Of a DNA stretch of 64,000 bases, positions 12,056 through 24,407 are shown piece by piece. The position numbers were made by a program, and so were the translations under genes. Every line of letters begins with the position of its first letter. Position 1 is the stretch's first letter. Source of the stretch: Protula sp. h YS-2021 (lineage: Eukaryota; Annelida; Polychaeta; Sabellida; Serpulidae); NCBI GenBank assembly GCA_949752745.1, contig OX457031.1, positions 2,705,741-2,769,740 of the forward strand, given 5' to 3'. The notes beneath the pieces were generated by a model. The model saw only the letters and a list, made by a program, of their open reading frames with translations. It was not told where the DNA came from and did no database searches.

Positions 12056-12242
12056 TGTCGTGAAGTTGGTATCTATAATGTGTGTTGTGAAAATGAATAT
12101 ATACAAACATGTAACTACATGTTCATTTGTGCTTGGCTGTTTCCATGAGTTGCAGCTTTTGGCTTAGTGGTTAGCACGCTCGCTTATGAAGCGAAAGGTT
12201 CCCAGTTCGAGCCCCGCTTGCGACTCACATATTTTCACAACA
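12056..12242 (+). repeat. 3' LTR of the TRIM-like element
   Basis: Identical in length and sequence to the 5' copy, which indicates a recent insertion. The preceding purine run is the candidate polypurine tract. Confidence 0.78.
12147..12226 (+). tRNA. tRNA-like Pol III unit in the 3' LTR
   Basis: Second copy of the unit at 11682-11761, with the same A box, B box, terminal 7-bp pairing and trailing TTTT. Confidence 0.6.
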
Positions 12243-12719
12243 CTACCATGGGGTCACAAAATTTGATAACAAAAAATGCATAGATGTCAAAACATAATGC
12301 TACGTTACGTATTTCGTCGGCACCCTGGAACTCATATGGATTCATCATTACTTACTGAGATAAACTAGCTGAATGTTGAAGGTAGGATTGAATTACTGTC
12401 CCTCTGTATGATGTATAAAATTTATCACTCAGTGGCTTCAGGGTATATGCGTAACATTCAACTTGTTAGAGAAACTCACTGCTATGCAGGTGTTGAAACT
12501 CGAAAACTATGTTCCTTCATCAGTGAAACAAAAAGGTATCACTTCTTTTGTCTCTAGCGGTATTAAAGTATGGAACTGATTACCTAATAGTATTAAGTTA
12601 TCTTCCAGTATTGATTATATAAACTGAGATGTAAGAGATTCCTGTTCGCCAAACTAGTCACTCGAGAAACTTCTGAGTTTATTAGATTTAATAAGTATTA
12701 TATATTTCAGCTGTGAGCA

Positions 12720-15700
12720 TATAGATGTGTAGTATTGTGTGTGATATTGTGCCATTTTGTGAAACAGTATTTTCATTACATGGGACCGTTATGGAAACAA
12801 GTTGAAGAAATTCGATCTTGATGCTCTCGCTTTTGTGTTTACGTTGCTTTACAACAAAAAGTATACAATATTTTGAGCAATTGTAGGTAAATTTTTGCGT
12901 GATTTTTAATGTTATACTCCACTATTCATATTGTTGTTTTGTTATATAACTGCAAATAAATGAAATCAGTCAATTCTGCAACCTTTTGTTTGAAGTTGAA
13001 TCATCTTGGCGTTCGGTATGTTGTATTTCCTGAGGTATCTGTGTTATAAAACACAATTTTAAACCTCATGGTTCCCTTTCTCTAACAACTGACCTCCCGT
13101 AGAAAGAGGTCAGCTGTCAAGCAACAACGAAACACAGTAGAACCAGTTGATTTTTTTGTTGATACTCATTTCTTAATGGCGGGTCTTCCGCTTTCATGCG
13201 AAAATTTTTCTTTCAATTAATTAATGACATACTTTTGTACATTTGCAAGAATATTTACAACTCGTTCAAAGCACAATAACGTTTTCTACTCGTAAATGTC
13301 AGCGATTTTTTGAACTGCGCACTCGTTGGCTTGTTCTGCTATTTTAGCATTGGAGGCTTTGTTGCACCGCAACAAGAGGGACATTTCGGCACCATGTCTG
13401 TACCAGGTTTCCGCCCGCAAACATCCGGGTCGCGTAGGTCTTAGTTACTTTTTTCTTATGTTTTTTAATTTACGCATTTCCGGTTCTCGGGAGATATATG
13501 ACATCCGAAAATGAGGGTTAAACATTGTGCGAGGAAACAGCGGAAAGCGCGATCTATAAATTGAACAGTTGATCAAATTCGTTCCCACTAAATTATTGAA
13601 CAATAGACGGAACCGCTTTTTTCCAACCGAGGTGACAGGAAAGGCTGAACCTAGAAATTGCCGCTACAACTGATGTGCAGTTATTATATGATATCATAGA
13701 TGCTCGAGTGTCCAATAATTACTCCTTTAAGATGGAAAGTCAAGCAGTGGTTCTTGAAAAGCTGCAAGTCAGCTACGTATTTTTTTACTTGCTATAAATT
13801 CAAATTTATCTCTTTTTAAAAAATCCGGATGGAACTGCCTCATGAAGCTGGTTTATCGGAGCATAGCATAGAAATAAATTTGTCTTAAAGGGTATATTTA
13901 GCAGACCTCCTATTATGTGGAGAAACCAGTTGGTTATAATTTCTGTAGATCAGTGGATGTGAATTAATTTGTGTCTAAATTAAAATTCTTCCCTAGTCAA
14001 AGGTTTATCCGATCAAAAATGTGGCATGCAAATACAGGTGTTTTTTTTAATAGAACGAAAGGTTATTGCTGGATACAAGGAGGTGTCCAACTACTTATTT
14101 GTTATTTACCTTGGTACGACCACAAACACTACATGTATGTTGCGCAATTTTGTATGTTTGAAAACAGATCCAATGGTCATGCCACATAATCCAATGTATA
14201 GGTTCCATCAGCAGCATTTCTCACCTTATCCGCCGTCCCCTGTTCGCTCTATGGTAGGTTCCTATTTTCAACTGCTATCAACCAACGAATTGGTGTCATA
14301 TGCTGTCTTATCTTTGCTATGGGAGAGGTCACTGTTTTTCACAAACGTAATTAATCGGTTCAACCACAGTTTGAACTTTGTACCACCGCTTCGGGATATC
14401 TTCAAATATTAGTGAGGATAAAATTGAATATGATACGCAGTTTCTTTGGGTGATACGTGCAGTTTTTGTGTATGTGTTTTTTTCTCTCAACTACGTGTTG
14501 AAGACTCGTCTGCAAGAAAGAAACTCAAAAAGAAACTTAAGTAGCCGCACCCTTCAGAGAATTTAGATATGGCACGTTTGTGTATCTGAAATTGCCGTCC
14601 ACCCTCTCCCCCTGTGGATATCCGTTAGCTTTTGTCCGCAACAGTAGTCTTCAACAACGGTGACATGCACGCTTGTGGCTGTACAGACAGGAAGGTACCC
14701 CAAAGGCTTTCCATTTGGTTACCTGACAGGCTTGCATCTGACCAAGATTAGAATTTCATTATGGTTTCCTATGCTGAAGCACCTGAAACGTTTTGATAAA
14801 GGGGTAGAAATTCGTAGCATTGCGAACGGGCTGTAACTGCCAGGTAGGAATATCCTAATACGTGGACATTGTGGTGGAGGGAAAAAGCGTGGGTTGTGGG
14901 GTGGGGCGGGGAGGGGGGGGGGGGAGAGTGGGTGAGTTGACTGCAAATCAGTGGAAGTCAATGAATTAGTGTCCACTATAAAAAAAAAAAAGACGCAAAA
15001 AGCCAGTTTCTTGCTTGAAATGTTTGAAATATTTCGCAGCTATGGACACCATAATGAAATATGGGCTCGGGGAAAAATTTTTTGTTGTGAATTTAGACAT
15101 AAGACTCTAAATCCTAGTTCGTTCTCTTAACTTTTTTTCCACAGGGCCGTCGCCAATAGTTGGAGGTGTAAGTATTTGCTAAAGAAAAGCCAAGAAAAAA
15201 TATTGCGGCCGCTTGTCTTTATGTTTTTTTTTTTCGTTCCAAAATGTCGATGTATTTTAGCTTCCGACATGCTTACATTTCTTTATTCCATTTAACAACG
15301 CAGAATTTGTTGAAATGTTAAAAAAGTCATTGCCGTTACCCGCCTGTTTCGTTTTTTTTTTTTTTCGCCCTAACCAGACACAACAACATTGTTGTCAAGT
15401 TCTTAGCCAATGATGCAGTTTCAAGAATCTATATATATATATATATTTCAGTTCAATTTGTATATAAAAAAGTCGAAATTATGAAAGCAACATTAGCACG
15501 ATGTAAAAGTGCGGAAAAGGTGTTTGCTTAGGACTGTTGATCGGTGGCCGCGCTTGACTGGTCAACGGTTTTGTTTATTGATCAGTGGCCTCGCCTGATT
15601 GGTCAGTAGGTCTCGCCGATTGATCAGCCGTGTTTGCATGTATAAAGCTGTGCTGGTTGCGTCATTCCCCATTGTTTGGTCGTTTTCAAGCGAACTAGTG

Positions 15701-16670
15701 AGGTTATCTAGACCTTGTTTTCTATATACTGTATATTGCTGAAAAAAATCTGCGAAATATTTCCATCATTACTCACGTCACTCACGTCAATGTCCGTCCT
15801 ATTTGTCTACACACTACCCCCCCCTATCCTCCCCCCCACCCCCTTCCCCGCTTTCCCCTTCTGCAGTTGTCTAAAAATTTATCAAGTTCACTCTAATGTT
15901 ATGTGTCTGTTGGCAGTTGCAGAATAACCCCCACATGAAAACGCTCTTGAAGATAAAAGACCAAAAATTTGTCAACCGTTTTCCTCTTACACCACACCCT
16001 GGACAACGTCGTTTATGGCCTCTTATTGAAATGCTAATCGATATTTTTTGTTCCCAATCACTATTCAGTCTCCAGATTTAGAAACTAGTCTTGGAAACGG
16101 CCAGCTATTGGTAATTGATTGGTAATTGATCGTGTTGTATACTTTCACTCATTGCTTTTGTTACCAGTTTTCTTATGTTTTATCGATTTATTAAAATACA
16201 TATTTGTTTTGATTACAGTTGCAATGCGCTTTCTACAGTAAAAAAAAAATACTAGGCAAATATAAAGTCATAATATCTGGAAAAGAGGGCATTCACATAA
16301 AATATGATTAAAATCCGCTGGCATTTACTGCTTGAAATAATAAGGTACGGGGATTTCGCCATTTAGCAGTGTTAAATATTAATCAGGCTTGTGATAATAT
16401 AAATACGGTGACTTGTATTTGGGATTTGCTTTCTCGTGGAAAAAAAATTTGCTTCTTTGCACAATGTGTAAGTTAGCCGTATATAAGAGTTGTAACAAAT
16501 TTTGGTTGGTCGAGGTTCGAGTTATCGGATACCTGTTACATTTAGCGAAATAAAGTTATCGAATACCCAGTTTATTGTTTGCTTTTGGCGCTTACTACGT
16601 CACTGGCTTCCTGTTCCGAATGTCACAAACTCAAAACAAGGAGCGTTGGAATTTACGTGGATTCTAAGTA
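12720..16670. other. Spacer with no recognised gene
   Basis: Contains poly-G near 14,905-14,925, short poly-T and TA runs, and a local direct repeat at 15,540-15,640 (TTGATCRGTGGCC/TGATTGGTCAG variants). A TATAAAG at about 15,641 followed by TCATTC is promoter-like but leads to no clear gene. A 128-codon frame at 14,026-14,412 has no family resemblance I recognise. CCACAG|GGCC near 15,145 is a possible acceptor, perhaps of an untranslated exon. Confidence 0.4.
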
Positions 16671-16676
16671 TTTGAG

Positions 16677-16858
16677 GACAACCGTGGTTATTTTGAGCAG
16701 AGAACCGTGGTTATGTTGAGCACAGAATCGTGGTTATGTTGAAGACAGAACCGTGGTTATGTTGAGCACAGAACCGTGGTTATGTTGAGCACAGAGCCGT
16801 GGTTATGTTGAGGACAGAATCGTGGTTATGTTTAGGACAGAATCGTGGTTATGCGTTA
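16677..16858. repeat. ~23-bp tandem repeat
   Basis: About eight copies of a unit like GAACCGTGGTTATGTTGAGC. It lies about 0.7 kb upstream of the first coding exon of SMARCE1. No coding potential. Confidence 0.85.
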
Positions 16859-17532
16859 ATGAGTTTGCTTTTGTTTTTTTTTAGCTGTTCGCTTGCGCCC
16901 GAGTTTCCATGAGATTTGTAGCCATAGCAACCGTCGTTGTTGTGGGCATTGCCGCTGATTGAATGTGAAATATTTTTGTTGTTGTTATTATTTTCTTTCA
17001 GCCTTGTTATTTTTTTGCATCGTGCGCACGCAGCTGTCTTTCCAACCAGAGACTGAAAATAATACGACAGTATAAATTGAATGAGACAATTAAATAATAC
17101 GATAATATAAATTGAATAATGCGACAGTGTAAATTGCATAAAATGCGTAAATATATCCTGGGTAATTCCTTAAAAGAACAAAATAAATGAATGAAAAATA
17201 ATAAAATTTTAAGTAAGGCTTTTGAAGGAGAAGAAGAAGAAAAAAAAAACTTTTATATAAATTGCATTTGTGAGTAATACTAATAATAGTAAAACTTGCT
17301 TCTGCGATGCGACTTAAAAACAGTTAAATTCTTGCCTCAGCGCGCAGTTTAACCGTAAGAATAGTTTAACAAGAGAGATTGAAAAAAAAGACACATAGTT
17401 TATATTGTAAGCGTAACGCTAAAAAACTATTGTTGCAGTTATGTGCATAGCTTGTCTACATTACTTGTGTAGTCCACAGTACCGAGGTACTTATCATTAT
17501 GTACTGAATACTGAATACTTTTGAAGGACGCC

Positions 17533-17709
17533 ATGGACACACCCGGGCCGACGCCGCGCTCGGAGAAAAGGGGGCGGGGCGAGCGGAGTGGGCGGTCAAT
17601 GATCCCGGATGAGGAAAAAGAGGATACGCCTAGGAGGGGGCCCAACCCGTTCCTGAACAATCCGCACGCCCACCCGCACTTCCAGCCACAAAAGCTTGGC
17701 GCGCGTGGG
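17533..17709 (+). CDS. SMARCE1: SMARCE1 exon 1 (N terminus)
   Basis: 59 codons from ATG 17533 to donor GGG|GTAAGT. Pro/Arg/His-rich, containing [12 protein letters not shown], in the place of the short NPY-type N-terminal segment of BAF57. An in-frame stop at 17512-17514 lies upstream; GAAG just before may be an acceptor of a 5' untranslated intron. Confidence 0.8.
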
Positions 17710-20700
17710 GTAAGTTCACGCACACGCATTGCTTGTTTTCAGTTTACAGTATTTTGAAGTTTTACTACATATCTTCTCCTTAGGGTCCACCTATATATAG
17801 CGCATACCTAAAATTTTCAATAGTTTTTACATCACCCCTAATTGCAATCATGGTATCTGATAACACCCACCCCCTACCCATGCACGTGCGCAGGAGCCTT
17901 GGTCCCTTCTTCCTCCCTCCCCTCAACCCCCCCCCCCCTCCGTACATATTTATTTTGGAAGACTCTTTACTACATATCTCATCCTTAGAGTCCATCTATA
18001 TATATATATATCTATATATATATCATCTATATATAACACGTACCTAATATTTTCAGAATTCTTTACACCCCCACCCCCCCCCCCCCCTACTTGCAGTCCT
18101 TGCGACATCTGATAACACAAATCCACCACTAATATATAAACGTCCCTTCTTCCTTCCCCCCTCCCCCCCCCCCGGTACGTATTTTTTTGGGGAAACATCT
18201 GCGCCCCCTTCCCGCACCCCCCCTTTCTTCCAATAATAATACTAATACTAATAAAATCAATAAATAATAATTGATTAGCGGTTAATAATGAAGCGATTAT
18301 TGTTAGGCCCCAACCCTTTGGATTGGGGCCTATAGGTTTGGGGTGTCCGTCCGTTCGTCTGTCCGTCTTCGCTTTATACCCCTAAGAATTTGGGGGGCGG
18401 GGGGCGGTTGGGGCTTGCTTGTGTTTCACAAATACTTACTTGTTTAAAACAAGTCTTTCCGCTGGTTAAGCATTTTAGAATAAGCCTGGTATTTGTAAAC
18501 ATCATGTAAATATTACTGTATTATCGCTGATTCGTGGAGATTACTGGCACAAGCCGCTCATCTCACACAAGGCCACTTATACAAATACTTACTTGTTGCC
18601 CAGGAGACGAAGCCGCCCAAGCCCCCAAAGGCGCCGGAGAAGCCGCTGATGCCGTATATGCGCTACAGCCGGAAGGTGTGGGACTCGGTCAAGGCGCAAA
18701 AGGATGGCGCCAAGCTGTGGGAGGTCGGGCGCATCATCGGCGCCATGTGGCGCGACCTGCCGGAGGAGGAGAAGCAGGAGTATATTGATGATTATGAGGC
18801 GGAGAAGGTGAGGAGGTCGGGGAGGGGGATGACGTGAGGGGGTGGAGGGGGAGGTCAGTAATGAGGGTGGAGGGGGGGCGACCTTTCGGAAGAGGAAAAG
18901 CGGTAGTATATTGGTTGTTATGAATAAAAAAAGATTAGGAAGGGGTGGGACGGGGTGGTGGGGGAGGCGAGTAACTGGATGGATGGTTGGGATGGGGGTT
19001 TGGACAACTCGGCCCACTACCAACTCGGTCCTTTTTGGACAGCTCGGCCTAAACTTTTTTGGACGACTCGGCCAACTTTTACCGACTCGGCCCATTTGTG
19101 AAAGACGACTCGGCCCATTTTTTTTTTGCCACTTGACTATTTGAGTTTTTATTACTGATTGTCACAAACATCAACTATTACAATACCCATTTAACACACC
19201 ATTTTACGGTTTATGATGTGGATGCAAATATCAATCGCCATGACTTCATGCGTTATCGTGATAACGGGTCATTTTACACACCGAAAATGGCCCTTCAACA
19301 CTCTTTAAACATGGTTCTTAAAAATTGCAATAATGTTGTTCACGTGGTCGTCTACACTGTTACAGATTACAATTAATTCCCATCACTCTCAACCAAAATA
19401 ACCGAATGTAATGAGCGATTTGCAATTGATTTTACTCATGAATGTTACATTGTAAATGCAATTAATTGTTCACAACAATAATTGCTATTCATTTCAATCA
19501 AAGGTAGCACTCGAGCTCCCTTGATGTGCAATCAAACCTGTGATCTGACAATCACAGAGCACATAAACGTGTCAAAAGAACTCTGTTATTGTTTTGAACA
19601 GAACATCTTTCATCTTAAAAATCACACAGAGTACATAAATAAATTATATTTTTTTTTATAAATTGCGTCTAAATAATTCTGTTATTGTCATGAGTAAGAG
19701 TTGCATTGCACTGCATTAAAACCCGTGATTCTTGGTTCCGAGATTTCAAAATTGGTGCTGGGAACCTTGCGAAATTTTTTTCACAATTAAAATGGTGTGT
19801 AAAAGTATTTAATGTTTGGTGCCGACTTTTAAAGGTACCATGTTTGGTACCAACATGCCCATAGAAAGTGGCGCTGACTTGAAAAAAAAAAAACCACCGA
19901 CAATGTTTCGTGCCTATTCAGTTAGGTGCCGACTTGTTCATACCCCTGGTAGAAAGTTTGTTTTTCTGTGTAATAATCCCACACTGCCATTTACAATTAG
20001 AGGTGGTTTGTTCTCCTGACACATGCATAATCGTCAATGGACAAAGTTCCAGCACTTCTTCCATAAAAGACACTAAAAAAACTCATAATTTGGAGAAAAT
20101 TTTCGATAAAAATGTTTTGGGCCGAGTAGGTAATTTGGGCCGAGTCGTCTTTCACGAATGGGCCGAGTTGTCCAAAAGTTGGGCCGAGTCGTCTTTCGCG
20201 ATGGGCCGAGTTTGTGTGGGCCGAGTTGGTAATGGGCCGAGTTGTCCAAAGACCTTGGGATGTTACGAGTGATAGTTACGGTGAATGAAGGGAGAGGGAG
20301 ATGGACTGCCGTTAAGCAGAGAAGATGATTGTGAAGGGGGTAAGGGTGGGCGTAAAATAGGAGCACAGAGGGCTCGGATGGGTGGGAGGGGCCTGGGGGG
20401 TCGAGGAGAAACTTGGATGTGTGCCACAACTGACCCATCGAACATGGCAATGGCTTATTGATTGAATGGTTGATTGATTGACTGAGTGACAGATTCAGTA
20501 TGCCGAGGCATTGAAGGTTTACCATAATTTACCCCCTACCAGGTAACCATGATTGGTTGAATGATTGATTGAGCGATTGAGTGACAGATTCAGTATGCCG
20601 AGGCATTGAAAGTGTACCATAATTCGCCCGCCTACCAGGTAGCCATGATTGATTGAATGATTGGTTGATTGATTGACCGACAGATTCAGTATGCCGAGGC

Positions 20701-23700
20701 ATTGGAGGTGTACCATAATTCACCCGCCTACCAGGTAGCCATGATTGATTGAGTGAATGGTTGATTGATTGATTGACAGATTCAGTATGCTTAGGTATTG
20801 AAGGTGTACCATAATTCGCCCGCCCACCAGGTAGCCATGATTGATTGAATGATTGGCTGATTGATTGATTGACAGATTCAGTATGCCGAGGCATTGAAGG
20901 TGTACCACAATTCGCCCGCCTAACAGGTAGCCATGATTGAGTGATTGAATGATTGATTGACAGATTCAGTATGCCGAGGCATTGAAGGTGTACCATAATT
21001 CGCCCGCCCACCAGGTAGCCATGATTGATTGAATGGTTGATTGATTGATTGATTGACAGATACAGTATGCCGAGGCTTTGAAGGTGTGCCATAATTCGCC
21101 CGCCCACCAGGTAGCCATGATTGATTGAATGATTGATTGATTGATTGATTGACAGATTCAGTATGCCGAAGCATTGAAGGTGTACCATAATTCGCCCGCC
21201 TACCAGGTAGCCATGGTTGATTGAATGATTGGTTGATTGATTGATTGATTGACAGATTCATTATGCCGAGGCATTGAAGGTGTACCATAATTCGCCCGCC
21301 CACCAGGTAGCCATGATTGATTGAATGATTGGTTGATTGATTGCTTGACAGATTCATTATGCCGAGGCATTGAAGGTGTACCATAATTCGCCCGCTTACC
21401 AGGTAGCCATGATTGAATGATTGATTGATTGACAGATTCAGTATGCAGAGGCATTGAAGGTGTACCATAATTCGCCCGCCCACCAGGTAGCCATGATTGA
21501 TTGAATGATTGGTTGATTGATTGATTGACAGATTCAGTATGCCGATGCATTGAAGGTGTACCATAATTCGCCAGCTGAATAGGTAGCCATGATTGAATGA
21601 TTGGTTGATTGATTGATTGACAGATTCAGTATGCCGAGGCATTGAAGGTGTACCATAATTCGCCCGCCCACCAGGTAGCCATGATTGATTGAATGATTGG
21701 TTGATTGATTGATTGACAGATTCAGTATGCCGAGGCATTGAAGGTGTACCATAATTCGCCCGCCCACCAGGTAGCCGTGATTGATTGAATGATTGGTTGA
21801 TTGATTGATTGACAGATTCAGTATGCCGAAGCATTGAAGGTGTACCATAATTCGCCCGCTTACCAGGTAGCCATGATTGAATGATTGGTTGATTGATTGA
21901 CAGATTCAGTATGCCGAGGCATTGAAGGTGTACCATAATTCGCCCGCCTACACGGTAGCCATGATTGATTGAATGATTGATTGATTGATTGACAGATTCA
22001 GTATGCCGAAGCATTGAAGGTGTACCATAATTCACCCGCCTACCAGGTAGCCATGATTGATTGAATAATTGGTTGATTGATTGATTGACAGATTCAGTAT
22101 GCCGAGGCATTGAAGGTGTACCATAATTCGCCCGCCTACCAGGCCTACGTACAGGCCAAGGAGAAGGCCGAGGTTGCCATGGAGCTGGAGAGGGACCTGG
22201 AGAAACAGGAGAGGGAGGAGGCCAAAAAAAGCGGCACGCCGAAAAGCAAACAGGTTCTTCTGATCTTTTCCCCGCCCATCGAACCCTTTTCCGGCAATCA
22301 AGACGCCATTTTGTTGGTCAGACAATAAAAACAGCGACAGAGCTTGATCAGAGAGACAAACTGTTACTGTTGAACTTCTTAAATCTTTTTGTTGAATGCT
22401 AAAATCAAAGAAGCCAATTACTGGGAAAATCCCCCTTTTTTGCGGGACACACCCTGACATGTAATTCAGTTGACAAAAAACTGTCCATTTAACCAGTCTT
22501 CAATTTCAAAACTTGACTCACACAATGATGACTAATTCCATTCCTGCAAAGTTACCTAGGGGCTCGTTCCAAATCAGATCTAATTGTCTCTCTGTGTATG
22601 AGATCTAGGGTTGTGCCGTTGTCTTTTTGTCAAGCTGCTGTTCTGATTCAATCGGCTATTTGAGTGACCATTTTGCATAGGAGTAAGAAATAATCCGCGG
22701 AGATAGGATACTCGGCAATCAATGAAGTTTAAATAGTATCGATTACTTCGTCTTTTAACATAGTTGTAATCTCTCCAAAAATAAGTAAAATAAATTAAAT
22801 AAAGAAAAAAGAAAAATTTTTTGAGGTTATATCTTGCATGATAGAAGTGGATGCTGGGATGTATTTTGAATTGTGATCCCCCCCCCCCCCCCAAAAAAAA
22901 AAAAAAAAAAAATCACAACTTTTCCTCTCTTTTTAATCTCGGCCCTTAATGTTGGCCGAAGGACTTGTTAGAGGTGACAGAAAATACTGAACATGTTCTT
23001 CACCTCTTGTCTAATCTCGTCCGTGAATATTGACCTGAGGGCTTGGGGAAATTTGTCGCCTCTTGTCTAATCTCATCCGTGAATGTTGACCTAAGGGCTA
23101 TGGGAAATTTGTCGCCTCTTGTCTAATCTCGTCATTGAATGTTGACCCAAGGGCTTGGGGAAATTAGAAATTTGACACCTCTTGTCTAATCTTATCCCTG
23201 TATGTTGACCTAAGGGCTTGGGGAAATTTGTCGCCTGTTGTCTAATCTCGTCCATGAATGTTGACCTGAGGGCTTGGGGTAAATTTGACATCTCTTGTCT
23301 AATCTCGTCCCTGAATGTTGACCTGAGGGCTTGGGAAATTTGACACCTCTTGTCTAATCTCGTCCCTGAATGTTGACCTAAGGGGAATTGTTTTATTGGC
23401 AGAAAACGGCGGAGCCACGGATCAGCATTCAACCAGCAGAAGATCCGGACGGTGAGTCTTCTTGTGTTTTTCTTTTTCCTCTTCATAAAAAACACAACGT
23501 AAAAAAATAAAAGATTAAAAAAAAATTAAAAAAGAGGGTGGGAGAGGGTGTTTACATTTATTTATTTATTTACCAAAGAATGACACCGTGTTTTGGCTAT
23601 TCCAAATAAACAAATGGCGTGGTAAAAATCTCCAAAATAGTAAGTGAAAATTTTAAAATACCAGGTGGGGAGCGGGGGGGGGGGGGGGTGGGGGGGGGGG

Positions 23701-24130
23701 AGGTCAGTGGGGGAGAGGTAAATTTTTCTATCGGGAATCTGTTTTTCGATGATGGCTTTTGTCGGGCAGATGAACAAATAATTTGTAACAAACAAATAGC
23801 GCGCGATTTTTTTTTTGCAAAAAAATAATTCGGTGTTTTTATTGTGTCTATTTTTAGACATCGACGACGGCTTTTCCGTCAAGCACGTGGCCACGGCGCG
23901 TTACCAGCGCAACCATAAGCTCATCAACGAGATCTTCAGCGCCGCCATTGTACCGGATATCCGCTCGGTGGTCACGACCAATCGCATGCAAGTGCTCAAG
24001 AAGCAGGTCAACTCACTCATGATGCACCAGGTCAGTCTCTTCTTCTTCTTCTTCTTCTTCTTCTTCTTCTTCTTCTTCTACTTCTTCAAATTCTTCTTCT
24101 TCAAATTCTTCCTTTTCTACTTTTTCAAAT

Positions 24131-24162
<32 letters not shown>

Positions 24163-24367
24163 TTCTTCTTCTTCTTCTTCTTCAAATACTTCTTCAAATT
24201 CTTCAAATAAGAGTAGGAGAAGGAGTGCCACTACTTAATGCTTCTACTACTACCACTACTAGTATTACAGCAACAATTCCTACTGCTACTACTACTATCA
24301 ATACTACTACTCTGCTACTACTACACTACTGCTACTACTACTTCTACTACTAGTCCTACTACTGCTG

Positions 24368-24407
<40 letters not shown>

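Larger units (their letters stand above)
11591..12242 (+). mobile_element. TRIM-like miniature LTR element with tRNA-like genes in its LTRs
   Basis: Two direct repeats, 11591-11777 and 12056-12242, are 187 bp each and identical by eye. Each begins TG (TGTCGTGAAG) and ends CA (TTTTCACAACA). Directly after the first repeat comes TGGTACCAGAAG (11779-11790), close to a primer-binding site for initiator tRNA-Met, and the second repeat is preceded by the purine run CAGGGAAGAA. The 278-bp interior has no gene. The element sits inside the dead reverse transcriptase, whose coding resumes on the far side. Flanks are GTAC and CTAC, so the target duplication is imperfect or absent. Size and layout are those of terminal-repeat retrotransposons in miniature, mobilised by another LTR element. 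Confidence 0.78.
10440..12720 (+). pseudogene. Non-LTR retrotransposon reverse transcriptase remnant, interrupted
   Basis: Frames along the plus strand read as reverse transcriptase: ATGCDK and a VILLFKKGDRNFEDNYKTVS segment (10.5-10.75 kb), LIDLQKAFDTVDHKILL (about 10.9 kb), GSVLSLLLFIYVNDM and then ADDSSLF with the preceding Tyr codon mutated to a stop (11.09-11.2 kb). After the TRIM insertion (11,591-12,242), the C-terminal part continues with NVEGRIELLSLCMMYKIYHS and GIKVWN. Many stops and frame breaks make it inactive. The motifs fit the jockey/CR1-like group; the exact clade is not determinable by eye. Confidence 0.85.

Noticed and set aside
11760..12110. Open frames inside the TRIM-like element
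   Set aside because: They span LTR and interior on both strands and match no gag or pol motif; TRIMs are non-coding.
14026..14412. 128-codon plus-strand frame
   Set aside because: No family resemblance, no promoter or splice context, and overlapping frames of similar length; kept only as a note.
20529..22110. Long minus-strand frames (up to 396 codons) repeating [12 protein letters not shown]
   Set aside because: They exist because the 96-bp repeat is a multiple of three with few minus-strand stops; the plus strand carries the SMARCE1 exon copies.
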